Assembly: GCA_002372815.1 (NCBI GenBank)
Contig: DFIR01000041.1
Coordinates: forward strand, 1-15,616
Length of the DNA: 15,616 nt
Source of the DNA: Lachnospiraceae bacterium UBA3692
Lineage (GTDB): Bacteria; Bacillota; Clostridia; Lachnospirales; Lachnospiraceae
Direction of reading: 5' to 3'
The translations under genes were made by a program, and so were the position numbers. Shown here one piece after another: positions 1 to 8,971 of the stretch; position 1 is the first letter of the stretch, and every line of letters starts with the position of its first letter. The notes under the pieces were generated by a model. The model saw only the letters and a list, made by a program, of their open reading frames with translations. It had not been told where the DNA came from and searched no databases.

Positions 1-732
1 TATCCCTGGCTGCTGGCCGGGGCCGGCGTTATCGACATCCTCGGCAATCCTGACGGCAGCTGCAAATACGCCTCCACGGTCTGGGGTCTGGAAGCTAAGC
101 CCGTGATCGCGGTGCGTCCGGTGAACCACCCCGGCGTGCGCGTGTCAAAATCCGTCTGGCGCGGCACCAACGCGATCCTGAGCTGGAGCTGGGCTGGCTG
201 CGAGGGCAACAAGGCCGAGGTGGAGGTCTATTCTGACCAGGCCGAGGTCGAGCTGCTGCTGAACGGCACAAGCCTTGGCAGAAAGAAAGTCAAAGAATGC
301 AAGGCGATCTTCAAAACGAAATACGCCCCCGGTACGCTGTCCGCCGTGGCCTATGATGCGAATGGTCGAGAGACCGGCTGCAGCGAACTTTCTTCCGCCA
401 CCGGTCCCTTCGGTATTACCGTGCGTCCGGAGAAGGATACGGTCAAGCCCGGTGAAATCGTCTATGTTCCCGTGAACATCGAAGGTGCCAACGGACTTGT
501 GGAGTCCAACGCCGACCGGAAGATTACCGTGACAGTCCAGGGCGGTGAGCTGCTGGCCTTCGGCTCAGCAAACCCCTGTACAGAGGAGCAGTACCACACC
601 GGCAGCTTCACGAGCTACTATGGCCGCAGCCTCGCTGTCGTTCGTGCAGAAAAGTCCGATGAACTCACGATTACCGCTGCAGACGGCAATACTTCTGCAA
701 CTGCCCATATAATCATCGCGGAGGAAAAGTGA
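1..732 (+). CDS. Glycoside hydrolase family 2 (beta-galactosidase type), C-terminal part
   Basis: The reading frame is open from the first base, so the gene begins outside the window; 243 residues and the stop are visible. Family 2 enzymes of this build cleave beta-galactosides or related sugars. The visible part starts at the end of the catalytic barrel (YPWLLAGAG, then a KPVIAVRP stretch near residues 33-40). Next comes an Ig-like segment of the DUF4982 kind (about 57-125: AEVEVYS, VELLLNGTSLGRK, YAPGTLSAVAYDANG). The last Ig-like domain (about 138-243) carries GGELLAFGSANP and LAVVRAEKSDELTITA, as in the C-terminal domain of many Bacteroidetes and Firmicutes enzymes. The catalytic glutamates and any signal peptide lie upstream of the window, so substrate and location cannot be judged. 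It is the only plus-strand gene and converges with rlmD, 30 bases away. Its base composition is lower in GC than its neighbours. Family assignment is secure; substrate is not. Confidence 0.85.
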   Translation, partial: YPWLLAGAGVIDILGNPDGSCKYASTVWGLEAKPVIAVRPVNHPGVRVSKSVWRGTNAILSWSWAGCEGNKAEVEVYSDQAEVELLLNGTSLGRKKVKECKAIFKTKYAPGTLSAVAYDANGRETGCSELSSATGPFGITVRPEKDTVKPGEIVYVPVNIEGANGLVESNADRKITVTVQGGELLAFGSANPCTEEQYHTGSFTSYYGRSLAVVRAEKSDELTITAADGNTSATAHIIIAEEK

Positions 733-762
733 CTATCCACAGATCAGCACGGTCAAATGGCT

Positions 763-2196
763 TTACCTTACGATCCCTGCGCTGGTTTTTAAGCTATTTC
801 CCTTGGAAAGTTGGACTACCGTCTCCACATTCGCGGTCGCCGGGAACATGTCCACGCAGACGGCCCTCTGACAGCGGTAGCCCGCCTCGAGGAAGGCCGG
901 CAGGTCGCGGGCCAGGCTCGTGGGCTTGCACGAGATGTACAGGATCCTCGGCACGCCGTAGGCGAGGATCTTGGGGAGCGCCTTCGGGTGGACGCCGTCC
1001 CGCGGCGGATCCAGAATGATCACGTCAGGGCGTTCCTCGATGGTGTCGAGCACCTTGAGGACGTCGCCGCAGAGGAATTCGCAGTTGCCGACGCCGTTGG
1101 CAGCAGCACCTCTCCTTGCCGCCTCGACCGCCTCCTCCACGATCTCGACGCCGATGACCTTCTCCGAGACCGGCGCCATGAGCTGGGTGATCGTCCCGGT
1201 CCCGCAGTAGAGGTCGTAGACCGTGCCCTTCGGAATCCCGGCCTCCAGGAGAAAACTCCTGGCCGTGCTATACAAAAGCTCCGCCCCGCGGCTGTTGGTC
1301 TGGAAGAAGGAGAAAGGCGTGATCTCGAACCCGAGGCCCAGCAGTTCTTCCTTGAAGGAACGGCTGCCCCACAGGACCTCCGTGCCGTCGTCCCGGATCA
1401 CGTCCGCGACGGAATCGTTCGTCGTGTGGAGGATCCCCTGCAGGCTTCCCAGCAGCGGCAGCGCGAGCAGGCGCTGCGCGTAAGTCTCCAGACACTGCGC
1501 CCATGCGGCCGTGTCACCGTCCGGGATCTGCGAGGAGGTGACCAGGTCCACGAGGATCTCGCCCGTGTTCGCGGCCTTGCGGACCAGCAGGTGGCGCAGG
1601 CAGCCCTCCTTGCGCATCCTGTGGAAAAAGGGTGTCCCGAGGCCCCGGAAATACGCGGCCGTCTCCCGGACGATCGCCCGGAAATCCGCGTCGACGAGCA
1701 TGCAGGTGTCCGCGTCGATCACGTCGTAGAAGCTGCCCCTGCGGTGCATGCCCAGCGTGAGCGGCCCGTCCTTCTCGCTGTTTCCGAAGGAGAACTCCAT
1801 CTTGTTGCGGTACTCCCGCGCGACAGGGGAAGGAAGGAGTCCCTCGAACCACGGGAGGTCCGCCTCCGGCGTCCCGGCGAGGGCGTCCGAGAGGATCCGG
1901 CGCACCTGCGCCTCCTTCATCCGGCACTCCTCCTCGTAGGGCAGCGTCAGGCTCGCGCAGCCGCCGCAGATGCCGAAGCGCGGGCAGGGGCTCTCCTGCT
2001 CCAGCGGAGACGGCGAGACCACCTTGACGAGCATGCCTTCGAAGCGGTCGCCCCGCTTCTTCGTGATGCGGGCCTCGATCCGCTGTCCTGGCAGGGTGTT
2101 CTTGACGATGCATCTCCCCTCCGGGAGCACCAGGACCCCTTTGTTCGGAAACAGGCGCTCCTCCACGGTGCCTGTGACAATGTCCCCTTTTCTCAT
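763..2196 (-). CDS. rlmD: 23S rRNA (uracil-C5-)-methyltransferase, RlmD/RlmCD (TrmA family)
   Basis: This enzyme transfers a methyl group from S-adenosylmethionine to C5 of uridine in 23S rRNA (U1939, and in Firmicutes RlmCD also U747). The 477 residues match the family. An N-terminal TRAM RNA-binding domain spans about residues 1-60. An iron-sulfur cluster is expected from Cys71, Cys77, Cys80 (CPRFGICGGC) and Cys165 (DTCMLV), the spacing known from E. coli RumA. The SAM site is VYDLYCGTGTITQL, followed by ILDPPRDGV. The catalytic cysteine is Cys423 in YISCKPTSLARD, and the general base is probably Glu458 in NVETVV. The ATG at 2196 is preceded by GAAAGG five bases upstream. The gene is last on its strand before the convergent hydrolase, and a hairpin (2214-2241) lies just before its ribosome binding site. 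Whether it modifies one or both rRNA sites cannot be told from sequence alone. Confidence 0.93.
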   Translation of the reverse strand: MRKGDIVTGTVEERLFPNKGVLVLPEGRCIVKNTLPGQRIEARITKKRGDRFEGMLVKVVSPSPLEQESPCPRFGICGGCASLTLPYEEECRMKEAQVRRILSDALAGTPEADLPWFEGLLPSPVAREYRNKMEFSFGNSEKDGPLTLGMHRRGSFYDVIDADTCMLVDADFRAIVRETAAYFRGLGTPFFHRMRKEGCLRHLLVRKAANTGEILVDLVTSSQIPDGDTAAWAQCLETYAQRLLALPLLGSLQGILHTTNDSVADVIRDDGTEVLWGSRSFKEELLGLGFEITPFSFFQTNSRGAELLYSTARSFLLEAGIPKGTVYDLYCGTGTITQLMAPVSEKVIGVEIVEEAVEAARRGAAANGVGNCEFLCGDVLKVLDTIEERPDVIILDPPRDGVHPKALPKILAYGVPRILYISCKPTSLARDLPAFLEAGYRCQRAVCVDMFPATANVETVVQLSKGNSLKTSAGIVR

Positions 2197-2213
2197 AGCC
2201 GCCTTTCTGTAAA

Positions 2214-2241
2214 AGCGGCCCGGCAGCTATGCCGGACCGCT
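2214..2241 (-). terminator. Hairpin terminator or attenuator between the acidic protein gene and rlmD
   Basis: Two 11-base arms (AGCGGCCCGGC and GCCGGACCGCT on the plus strand) pair with one C-A mismatch around a six-base AGCTAT loop. Read on the minus strand the stem is followed by TTTT and then ACAG. It lies 42 bases past the stop of the acidic protein gene, so it fits a rho-independent terminator with a short U tract. It also ends only seven bases before the rlmD ribosome binding site, so it could instead attenuate rlmD. No separate rlmD promoter was recognised. Confidence 0.6.
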
Positions 2242-2283
2242 GTATTGTCGATGGACCTGTTTACATCCGCTGTCCCCGGGGGA

Positions 2284-2541
2284 TCAGGCGGCGTCTTCGA
2301 TCTCGTCCTCGTCCTCGTCGCTCTCCTCGTCGTCCTCCAGATCGTCTTCGAAATCGTCGAAATCATCGTCGTCATAGTCTTCGAAGTAATCCGGCGTAAG
2401 GAAGCGGTACAGCGCAAACGCGATCACTGCCGCGAGCGCGATGATCCCGATGATGGCCAGCAGCCACAGAAGACGGTTCTCTTTCCTGCGGTTGCGGTCC
2501 GCGACTTCCGAAAGTGCATCCACGATCATAGCCTTCAACAT
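2284..2541 (-). CDS. Small membrane-anchored protein with extremely acidic C-terminal tail, unknown function
   Basis: I do not recognise this 85-residue protein. It has three parts. Residues 1-23 are hydrophilic with a positive patch (RNRRKENR) just before the membrane. Residues 24-48 form one hydrophobic transmembrane helix (LLWLLAIIGIIALAAVIAFALY). Residues 51-85 are a tail in which 25 of 35 residues are Asp or Glu, with a few Phe and Tyr. The positive-inside rule suggests N-terminus in the cytoplasm and acidic tail outside. An ATG 39 bases upstream (2580) is in frame, but the start at 2541 is chosen because AGAGGAGG lies five bases before it, and the earlier start would overlap the promoter. 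It appears to be a one-gene unit with its own promoter and a terminator-like hairpin. The tail could bind cations or a basic wall partner; that is a guess. Confidence 0.75.
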   Translation of the reverse strand: MLKAMIVDALSEVADRNRRKENRLLWLLAIIGIIALAAVIAFALYRFLTPDYFEDYDDDDFDDFEDDLEDDEESDEDEDEIEDAA

Positions 2542-2546
2542 GTCAT

Positions 2547-2554
2547 CCTCCTCT
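2547..2554 (-). promoter_or_regulatory. Ribosome binding site that sets the start of the acidic membrane protein
   Basis: AGAGGAGG on the minus strand, five bases before the ATG at 2541. It decides between this start and the in-frame ATG at 2580, which has no comparable site. Confidence 0.8.
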
Positions 2555-2578
2555 CTGAACGGATCGATATCCAAATAC

Positions 2579-2608
2579 ACTATAGCACGATATGCAGGCG
2601 CCTGCCAC
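2579..2608 (-). promoter_or_regulatory. Probable extended -10 promoter for the acidic membrane protein gene
   Basis: On the minus strand the sequence TGCTATAGT gives an extended -10 element (TGn followed by TATAGT, plus positions 2579-2587). The -35 region 17-18 bases upstream (GGCAGG or TGGCAG) is a poor match to TTGACA, as is common for extended -10 promoters. The predicted transcript would start near 2572 and give a leader of about 30 bases. A 12-base palindrome occupies the spacer and the edge of the -35 region. Confidence 0.5.
2594..2605. repeat. Perfect 12-base palindrome in the promoter spacer
   Basis: GCAGGCGCCTGC is its own reverse complement. Outside it, GATAT (2589-2593) and ATATC (2613-2617) form a further, asymmetric pair of arms. 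It lies 10 bases past the pcrA stop and between the -35 and -10 regions of the predicted promoter. It could be an operator, or a weak RNA fold at the pcrA end; with no T run it is a poor terminator. Confidence 0.55.
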
Positions 2609-2615
2609 TGAAATA

Positions 2616-4958
<2,343 letters not shown>

Positions 4959-4963
4959 ATATG

Positions 4964-4970
4964 CCTCCTT
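4964..4970 (-). promoter_or_regulatory. Ribosome binding site of pcrA, overlapping the recN stop codon
   Basis: On the minus strand TAAGGAGG contains both the recN TAA (4971-4969) and a perfect AAGGAGG. Five bases (CATAT) separate it from the TTG start of pcrA. It supports the unusual start codon and close coupling of the two genes. Confidence 0.85.
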
Positions 4971-6675
4971 ATCCTCTGCGGACCTGCGGTTCTCCCCGCT
5001 TGGCCGCGGCGGCCATCCGCTTCATCTCCTCCGCGTTGCTCAGCGCAGCCTCCGTGAGGCTTCCGCCGCCCAGCAGACGCGCAAGTTCTTCTCTGCTGCC
5101 CTGCTCGTCGAGCCTGCGGATGTGCGTGGCTGTGCGCTCCCCGTCGCTCTCCTTCTCGATCAGGTAGTGGCTGTCCTCCATGGCGGCGATCTGCGGCAGG
5201 TGCGTGATGCACAGGATCTGGTGGTCCCCCGCCAGCTGTCCGAGCCGCTCCGCGACTTTCCAGGCGGTCCTGCCGCTGATGCCGGTGTCGATCTCGTCGA
5301 ATACGAATGTGTGAATGTCCTCTTTGCCGGCGAAGACTGTCTTGAGGGCCAGCATGATGCGCGAGAGCTCGCCGCCGCTGGCGATCTGCTCCAGCGGGCG
5401 CAGGGGCTCCCCGGGGTTCATCGAGATCCAGAAGGAGGCGCGGTCACAGCCGTCCTCGCCGATATAGTTCTCGCCGCTCTCCAGCGTCAGCTCGAAGCCG
5501 ATGGCCGGGAAATTCAGCTCGCGCAGTTCCTCTTTCATACGGTCCGCGAACTCTCTTCCCGCCTCCTTCCGGAGCTCCGAGAGACGCCCGCAGGCTGCTG
5601 TCAGTTCTCTGTAGGCCGCGTCGATCCGGGCTCTGAGCTGCCTGCGGCCCGCCTCGTAGTCCTCCAGGAAGGCGAGGCGCTCCAGTGCGGCTTCCATGGC
5701 CTTGCGGACCGCTTCGACCGAGCCGCCGTGCTTGTCCTCCAGGCGATGGATCAGGTCCAGGCGCTGCTCGATCATCTCCAGCTCGCCGGGGTCGTAGGAG
5801 AGGTCGGACATATATCCCGAGAGGGTCCTCCCCAGGTCGGACAGAAGTCCGTCGATCTCATCCAGCTGCGAAGCGATGGCGTCTAGTTCCTCGTCGCATC
5901 CCGCGGCGGCGGACATGGCCCTGCAGGCGCGCCCGATCTGTCCCGAGGCGCTGTCCTGGGCGCTCAGGAGCAGCATCTCCGCGGTCGAGGCCGCCTCCGA
6001 GATCTTCTTGAAGGAGGCGAGCTTCCGTCTCCGGGCTTCCAGTTCCTCCTCCTCGCCGTCTTTCAGCGCCGCGGCCTCGATCTCCTGCACCTCGTAGCGG
6101 AGCAGGTCCGCCTCCCTCATGCGGGAGGCTTCGTCCAGGTCGTCCGCATCCCAGGCCGCCGTCAGCGACCGCCATTTCTTCCACGCCGCAGAGACCTCGC
6201 TGCGCGCCTCCGCAGCCGCCTTTCCGGCATAGGCGTCGACCGTCTCCAGCTGTGCCTCCCGGCGCAGCAGCTTCTGGTTCTCCCGCTGTCCGTAGATATC
6301 GATGAGGAGCAGGGAGATCTCCCGCAGCTGGCGCTGCGTCACCGTCTCCCCGGCGACCGTGCAGACACTGCGGTTCGGGAGAATTCGGCGCTTCACCAGG
6401 ATCACGCCGTCCTCGTCCGGCTCCAGTCCCATGTCCCTGAGGGCTTCGAGCTGGCGCGCATTGTCCGCCTGGAAGACCATCTCGATCAGCGCGCTGTCCG
6501 CACCGGAGCGGATCAGGCTCTTCTCCGCCTTGGCGCCGAGGGCCAGGTTCACCGATCCGATCAGGATCGACTTGCCCGCGCCGGTCTCGCCGGTCAGGAT
6601 GTTCAGTCCGTTCGTGAATTCGATCTCCTCTTCGCGGATCAGCGCCAGATCGCGCACATGCAGGCTCAGCAGCAT
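4969..6675 (-). CDS. recN: DNA repair protein RecN
   Basis: RecN is an SMC-like ATPase that gathers at double-strand breaks early in recombinational repair in the cytoplasm. The 568 residues have the family layout. An N-terminal ATPase half has Walker A GETGAGKS at 29-36 within NGLNILTGETGAGKSILIG. A long, charged, largely helical middle (about 150-350) fits the RecN coiled coil. The C-terminal half has the ABC signature SGGELSR at 433-439 and Walker B FVFDEIDTG around 457-463. The ATG at 6675 follows AGAGGAG nine bases upstream. It lies after argR, as in Bacillus, separated by a 112-base spacer with strong RNA folds. It is followed by pcrA instead of the usual spoIVB-spo0A pair. No LexA-type GAAC-N4-GTTC box was found in the spacer. 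Confidence 0.95.
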   Translation of the reverse strand: MLLSLHVRDLALIREEEIEFTNGLNILTGETGAGKSILIGSVNLALGAKAEKSLIRSGADSALIEMVFQADNARQLEALRDMGLEPDEDGVILVKRRILPNRSVCTVAGETVTQRQLREISLLLIDIYGQRENQKLLRREAQLETVDAYAGKAAAEARSEVSAAWKKWRSLTAAWDADDLDEASRMREADLLRYEVQEIEAAALKDGEEEELEARRRKLASFKKISEAASTAEMLLLSAQDSASGQIGRACRAMSAAAGCDEELDAIASQLDEIDGLLSDLGRTLSGYMSDLSYDPGELEMIEQRLDLIHRLEDKHGGSVEAVRKAMEAALERLAFLEDYEAGRRQLRARIDAAYRELTAACGRLSELRKEAGREFADRMKEELRELNFPAIGFELTLESGENYIGEDGCDRASFWISMNPGEPLRPLEQIASGGELSRIMLALKTVFAGKEDIHTFVFDEIDTGISGRTAWKVAERLGQLAGDHQILCITHLPQIAAMEDSHYLIEKESDGERTATHIRRLDEQGSREELARLLGGGSLTEAALSNAEEMKRMAAAAKRGEPQVRRG

Positions 6676-6695
6676 CTGTCGGCTCTCCTCTTCTG

Positions 6696-6741
6696 CAGGA
6701 TCCCCCTGCGTTCAAGGGGCCTGCCGTCCGTCGGCAGGCCC
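6696..6741 (-). other. Spacer hairpins between argR and recN with mutually exclusive folds
   Basis: A perfect 10-base stem (arms GGGCCTGCCG at 6717-6726 and CGGCAGGCCC at 6732-6741, five-base loop) lies in the 112-base spacer. On the transcript, the last bases of its 3' arm (CAGG then CCCC, 6723-6716) can instead pair with GGGG and CCTG at 6706-6696, with a small bulge. That second stem ends about three bases before the recN ribosome binding site. Neither stem has a following U run, so a simple terminator is unlikely; a processing site or translation control element is possible. Confidence 0.5.
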
Positions 6742-6787
6742 TCTCTGTCATCCGTCAGGTTCTCTGTCGGAAATGCGCTCCCGCGGC

Positions 6788-7240
6788 TTACCGCTCCAGC
6801 ATCCCGTACAGATAGTCCATGACCTTCCTCGCCTCTTCCGTGGTGCGCACGGCCGCCATGATCGTGTCGTCGCCGGCGATGCAGCCCAGCACCTCCGGCA
6901 GGTGCAGCGCGTCCAGCGCCGCTGCGGCCGCCATGGCCATGCCGGATACCGTCCGGATCACGAGAATATTCTGGGCATTGTCCATCGAAATGAAGCTGTC
7001 GCGGAGAACGCGGATATACTTGTCCGTGGAAGTGTGCTCGGCACTGCTGCTGCGCACATATTTCTGACGGCCTTCCGGCGTCTGGATCTTGGTGAGACGA
7101 AGTTCCCGAATATCTCTCGAGACGGTCGCCTGGGTCACTTTGCAGCCGCTCTCCCGAAGCGCGGCAGCCAGGTCCTCCTGCGTCTCGATCTCGTTTTCGG
7201 CGATGATCTTCAGGATCTTCTCGTGTCTGTTCTTCTTCAT
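6788..7240 (-). CDS. argR: Arginine repressor ArgR/AhrC
   Basis: ArgR binds arginine as a hexamer and represses arginine biosynthesis, and in Bacillus also activates catabolism. The 150-residue length is typical. Residues 1-70 form the winged helix-turn-helix domain, with the recognition helix QATVSRDIREL (37-47) carrying the conserved Ser-Arg pair. Residues 80-150 form the oligomerisation and arginine-binding domain, with the GDDTI motif at 123-127. The ATG at 7240 has AAAGGA eight bases before it, and the nadK stop overlaps this region (13-base gap), so the two are probably co-translated. The location between nadK and recN is standard for Firmicutes. No ARG box was identified in the spacers, and its arginine genes are not in this window. 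Confidence 0.95.
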   Translation of the reverse strand: MKKNRHEKILKIIAENEIETQEDLAAALRESGCKVTQATVSRDIRELRLTKIQTPEGRQKYVRSSSAEHTSTDKYIRVLRDSFISMDNAQNILVIRTVSGMAMAAAAALDALHLPEVLGCIAGDDTIMAAVRTTEEARKVMDYLYGMLER

Positions 7241-7253
7241 TTCGCTATTCCTT

Positions 7254-8144
7254 TCAGGGTTGCATTTTCTTATGGACGGTCTGCAGGAAGCTCGATTGAT
7301 CCAGACGCAGCAGCTGCACAGTCTGTTCGGAACGGAACACGCTCATCCTGTCGCCGGCGCGCAATGTCTCTTCCAGTCTGCCGTCGTAATAGACTTCCGC
7401 GGATCCGTCCAGCGTGCCCACTTCGTTTCGCTCCGGACGCAGTTCGATCTCGATCCGGTCCGTCGACGAGAGGATGATGCTCCGGTTGCCGATCATGTGG
7501 GGACAGATCAGCGTGAGCACGATCAGCCGGGCGGTCGGTTCCACGATCGGTCCTCCCGCGGAGAGATTGTAGGCGGTGGAGCCTGTCGGGGTCGCCAGGA
7601 TCAGGCCGTCCGCGTTGAAATTATAGAGCAGCAGGTCATCCACGTAGACATTGAACTCCAGCACGCGGAGCGGTCCTTTGCGGATGATCACGATATCGTT
7701 GAGGGACAGGTGTGCCTCCTCCTGCGGACCGGCACTGTCTCCGTCGCTGTCCCCGGAGAGTCCCTCCTTGCGGGGATGGGAGCCGGCCAGCATCATGCGG
7801 TCTTCCGTCCGCACTTCGTCCCGCAGGACCTGGTCGAGGGCGTCTTTCCAGCCGCTCTGCTCGATCTCGGCGAGGTATCCCATGTGGCCGAGATTGATGC
7901 CGAGGATCGGGATGCCCGTCCCGCGCATCACCTCTGACGCCCGCAGGACCGTGCCGTCGCCGCCCATCGAGATCAGGCAGGCCTCCTCCGGATGCGCCTC
8001 CCTGCAGAGCAGCTCCCGGTCCTCCGGGAAGCGGACCCGGACGCTCTCGCGCCCGCTGTCCCGCAGATATGCCTCCACCTGTCCGGTGAAGGAGAAGTCC
8101 GTGTCTCGCGTTTCATTCGTATGGAGATAGAATTTACGGATCAC
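7254..8144 (-). CDS. nadK: NAD kinase NadK (ATP-NAD kinase)
   Basis: NadK phosphorylates NAD to NADP in the cytoplasm. Conserved motifs are clear: SMGGDGT at 59-65 with the catalytic Asp63, GINLGHMGYLAEI (82-94), LNDIVI (148-153) and DGLILATPTGSTAYNLSAGG (179-198). The length is 296 residues. Between the first domain and NDIVI there is a Ser/Asp/Gly-rich loop of about 20 residues (121-144) that is longer than in most homologues I know. The start codon is GTG and overlaps the tlyA stop as GTGA; AGGAG lies eight bases upstream. Translation is likely coupled to tlyA and, downstream, to argR. This order, with nadK between tlyA and argR, occurs in many Clostridia but not in B. subtilis. Confidence 0.95.
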   Translation of the reverse strand: MIRKFYLHTNETRDTDFSFTGQVEAYLRDSGRESVRVRFPEDRELLCREAHPEEACLISMGGDGTVLRASEVMRGTGIPILGINLGHMGYLAEIEQSGWKDALDQVLRDEVRTEDRMMLAGSHPRKEGLSGDSDGDSAGPQEEAHLSLNDIVIIRKGPLRVLEFNVYVDDLLLYNFNADGLILATPTGSTAYNLSAGGPIVEPTARLIVLTLICPHMIGNRSIILSSTDRIEIELRPERNEVGTLDGSAEVYYDGRLEETLRAGDRMSVFRSEQTVQLLRLDQSSFLQTVHKKMQP

Positions 8145-8971
8145 TTGTCCAGCTCCTCATGTGAATCACGGACGATCTGTCCGATCAGTGCATCCGGGAA
8201 TGCCTGTACAGGCAGCGCCTCCTGCTTCCGGAGATGCAGAAGGTATTCGATGTTGCCCTCCGGCCCCCGGATCGGCGACCAGGAGAGCCCGAGGCAGGAG
8301 AATCCGAGCGCCAGCGCGCCGCGGACCGTCTCCGCGATGACTTCTTCGTGTACGGCGGGATCCCGCACCACACCTTTGCGTCCGACCTTCTCCCGGCCGA
8401 CCTCGAACTGCGGCTTGATCAGGCAGACCATCTCGCCGCCCTCCGGAAGGATCGCGAAGGCCGCCGGCAGGATCTTCGACAGGGAGATGAAGGAGACGTC
8501 CACGGAGGCAAAAGAGGGCTGCGCCCACCCCTCGCGGTGCAGGTCCTCCGGCCTGACATACCGGAAGTTCGTCTTCTCCATGCATTCGACGCGCGGATCG
8601 CTGCGCAGCTTCCAGTCCAGCTGCCCGTACCCGACGTCGACGGCGTAGACGCCGGCAGCGCCGTTCTGCAGCATACAGTCCGTGAAGCCGCCGGTCGAAG
8701 CCCCGATGTCCAGGCAGATCCTGCCCTCCAGCTGCAGGGGAAAGACCTGCAGCGCCTTCTCGAGCTTGAGACCGCCCCTGCTCACATACGGCAGGACCCT
8801 GCCGCGCACTTCCAGCGCCGCGTCCTCCGGGACCTGGGTCCCGGGCTTGTCTTCCTTCTCCTGATTTACATAGACGCTGCCGGCCATGATGAGGGCGCGC
8901 GCCTTCTCACGGGAAGGCGCGAGGCCGCTCTGCACGAGCAGGACGTCCAGACGTATCTTCTTCTGTTTCAT
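8141..8971 (-). CDS. tlyA: TlyA family rRNA 2'-O-methyltransferase (S4 domain plus FtsJ-like domain)
   Basis: TlyA proteins 2'-O-methylate ribosomal RNA (16S C1409 and 23S C1920 in mycobacteria) and affect capreomycin sensitivity; some are also called hemolysin A. The 276 residues match the family. Residues 6-60 form an S4 RNA-binding domain (RLDVLLVQSGLAPSREKAR). The methyltransferase follows, with the SAM loop DIGASTGGFTDCML at 88-101 and DVSFISL (158-164) plus KPQFE (186-190). The frame stays open upstream to 9268, but that part lies inside dxs and reads as shadow sequence. The start is one of two adjacent ATGs at 8974 and 8971; 8971 is chosen because AAAGG then stands five bases away instead of two. 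The dxs stop overlaps the start. Confidence 0.93.
   Translation of the reverse strand: MKQKKIRLDVLLVQSGLAPSREKARALIMAGSVYVNQEKEDKPGTQVPEDAALEVRGRVLPYVSRGGLKLEKALQVFPLQLEGRICLDIGASTGGFTDCMLQNGAAGVYAVDVGYGQLDWKLRSDPRVECMEKTNFRYVRPEDLHREGWAQPSFASVDVSFISLSKILPAAFAILPEGGEMVCLIKPQFEVGREKVGRKGVVRDPAVHEEVIAETVRGALALGFSCLGLSWSPIRGPEGNIEYLLHLRKQEALPVQAFPDALIGQIVRDSHEELDK

Noticed and set aside
733..762. Shared terminator between the convergent hydrolase and rlmD
   Set aside because: The 30 bases contain no clear stem or T run.
2284..2390. Triplet repeat (GTC/CTC runs) as microsatellite
   Set aside because: It is simply the coding sequence of the Asp/Glu tail, with mixed codons and no exact long repeat.
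6676..6787. LexA (SOS) box before recN
   Set aside because: No GAAC-N4-GTTC sequence was found; only single half-like matches occur.
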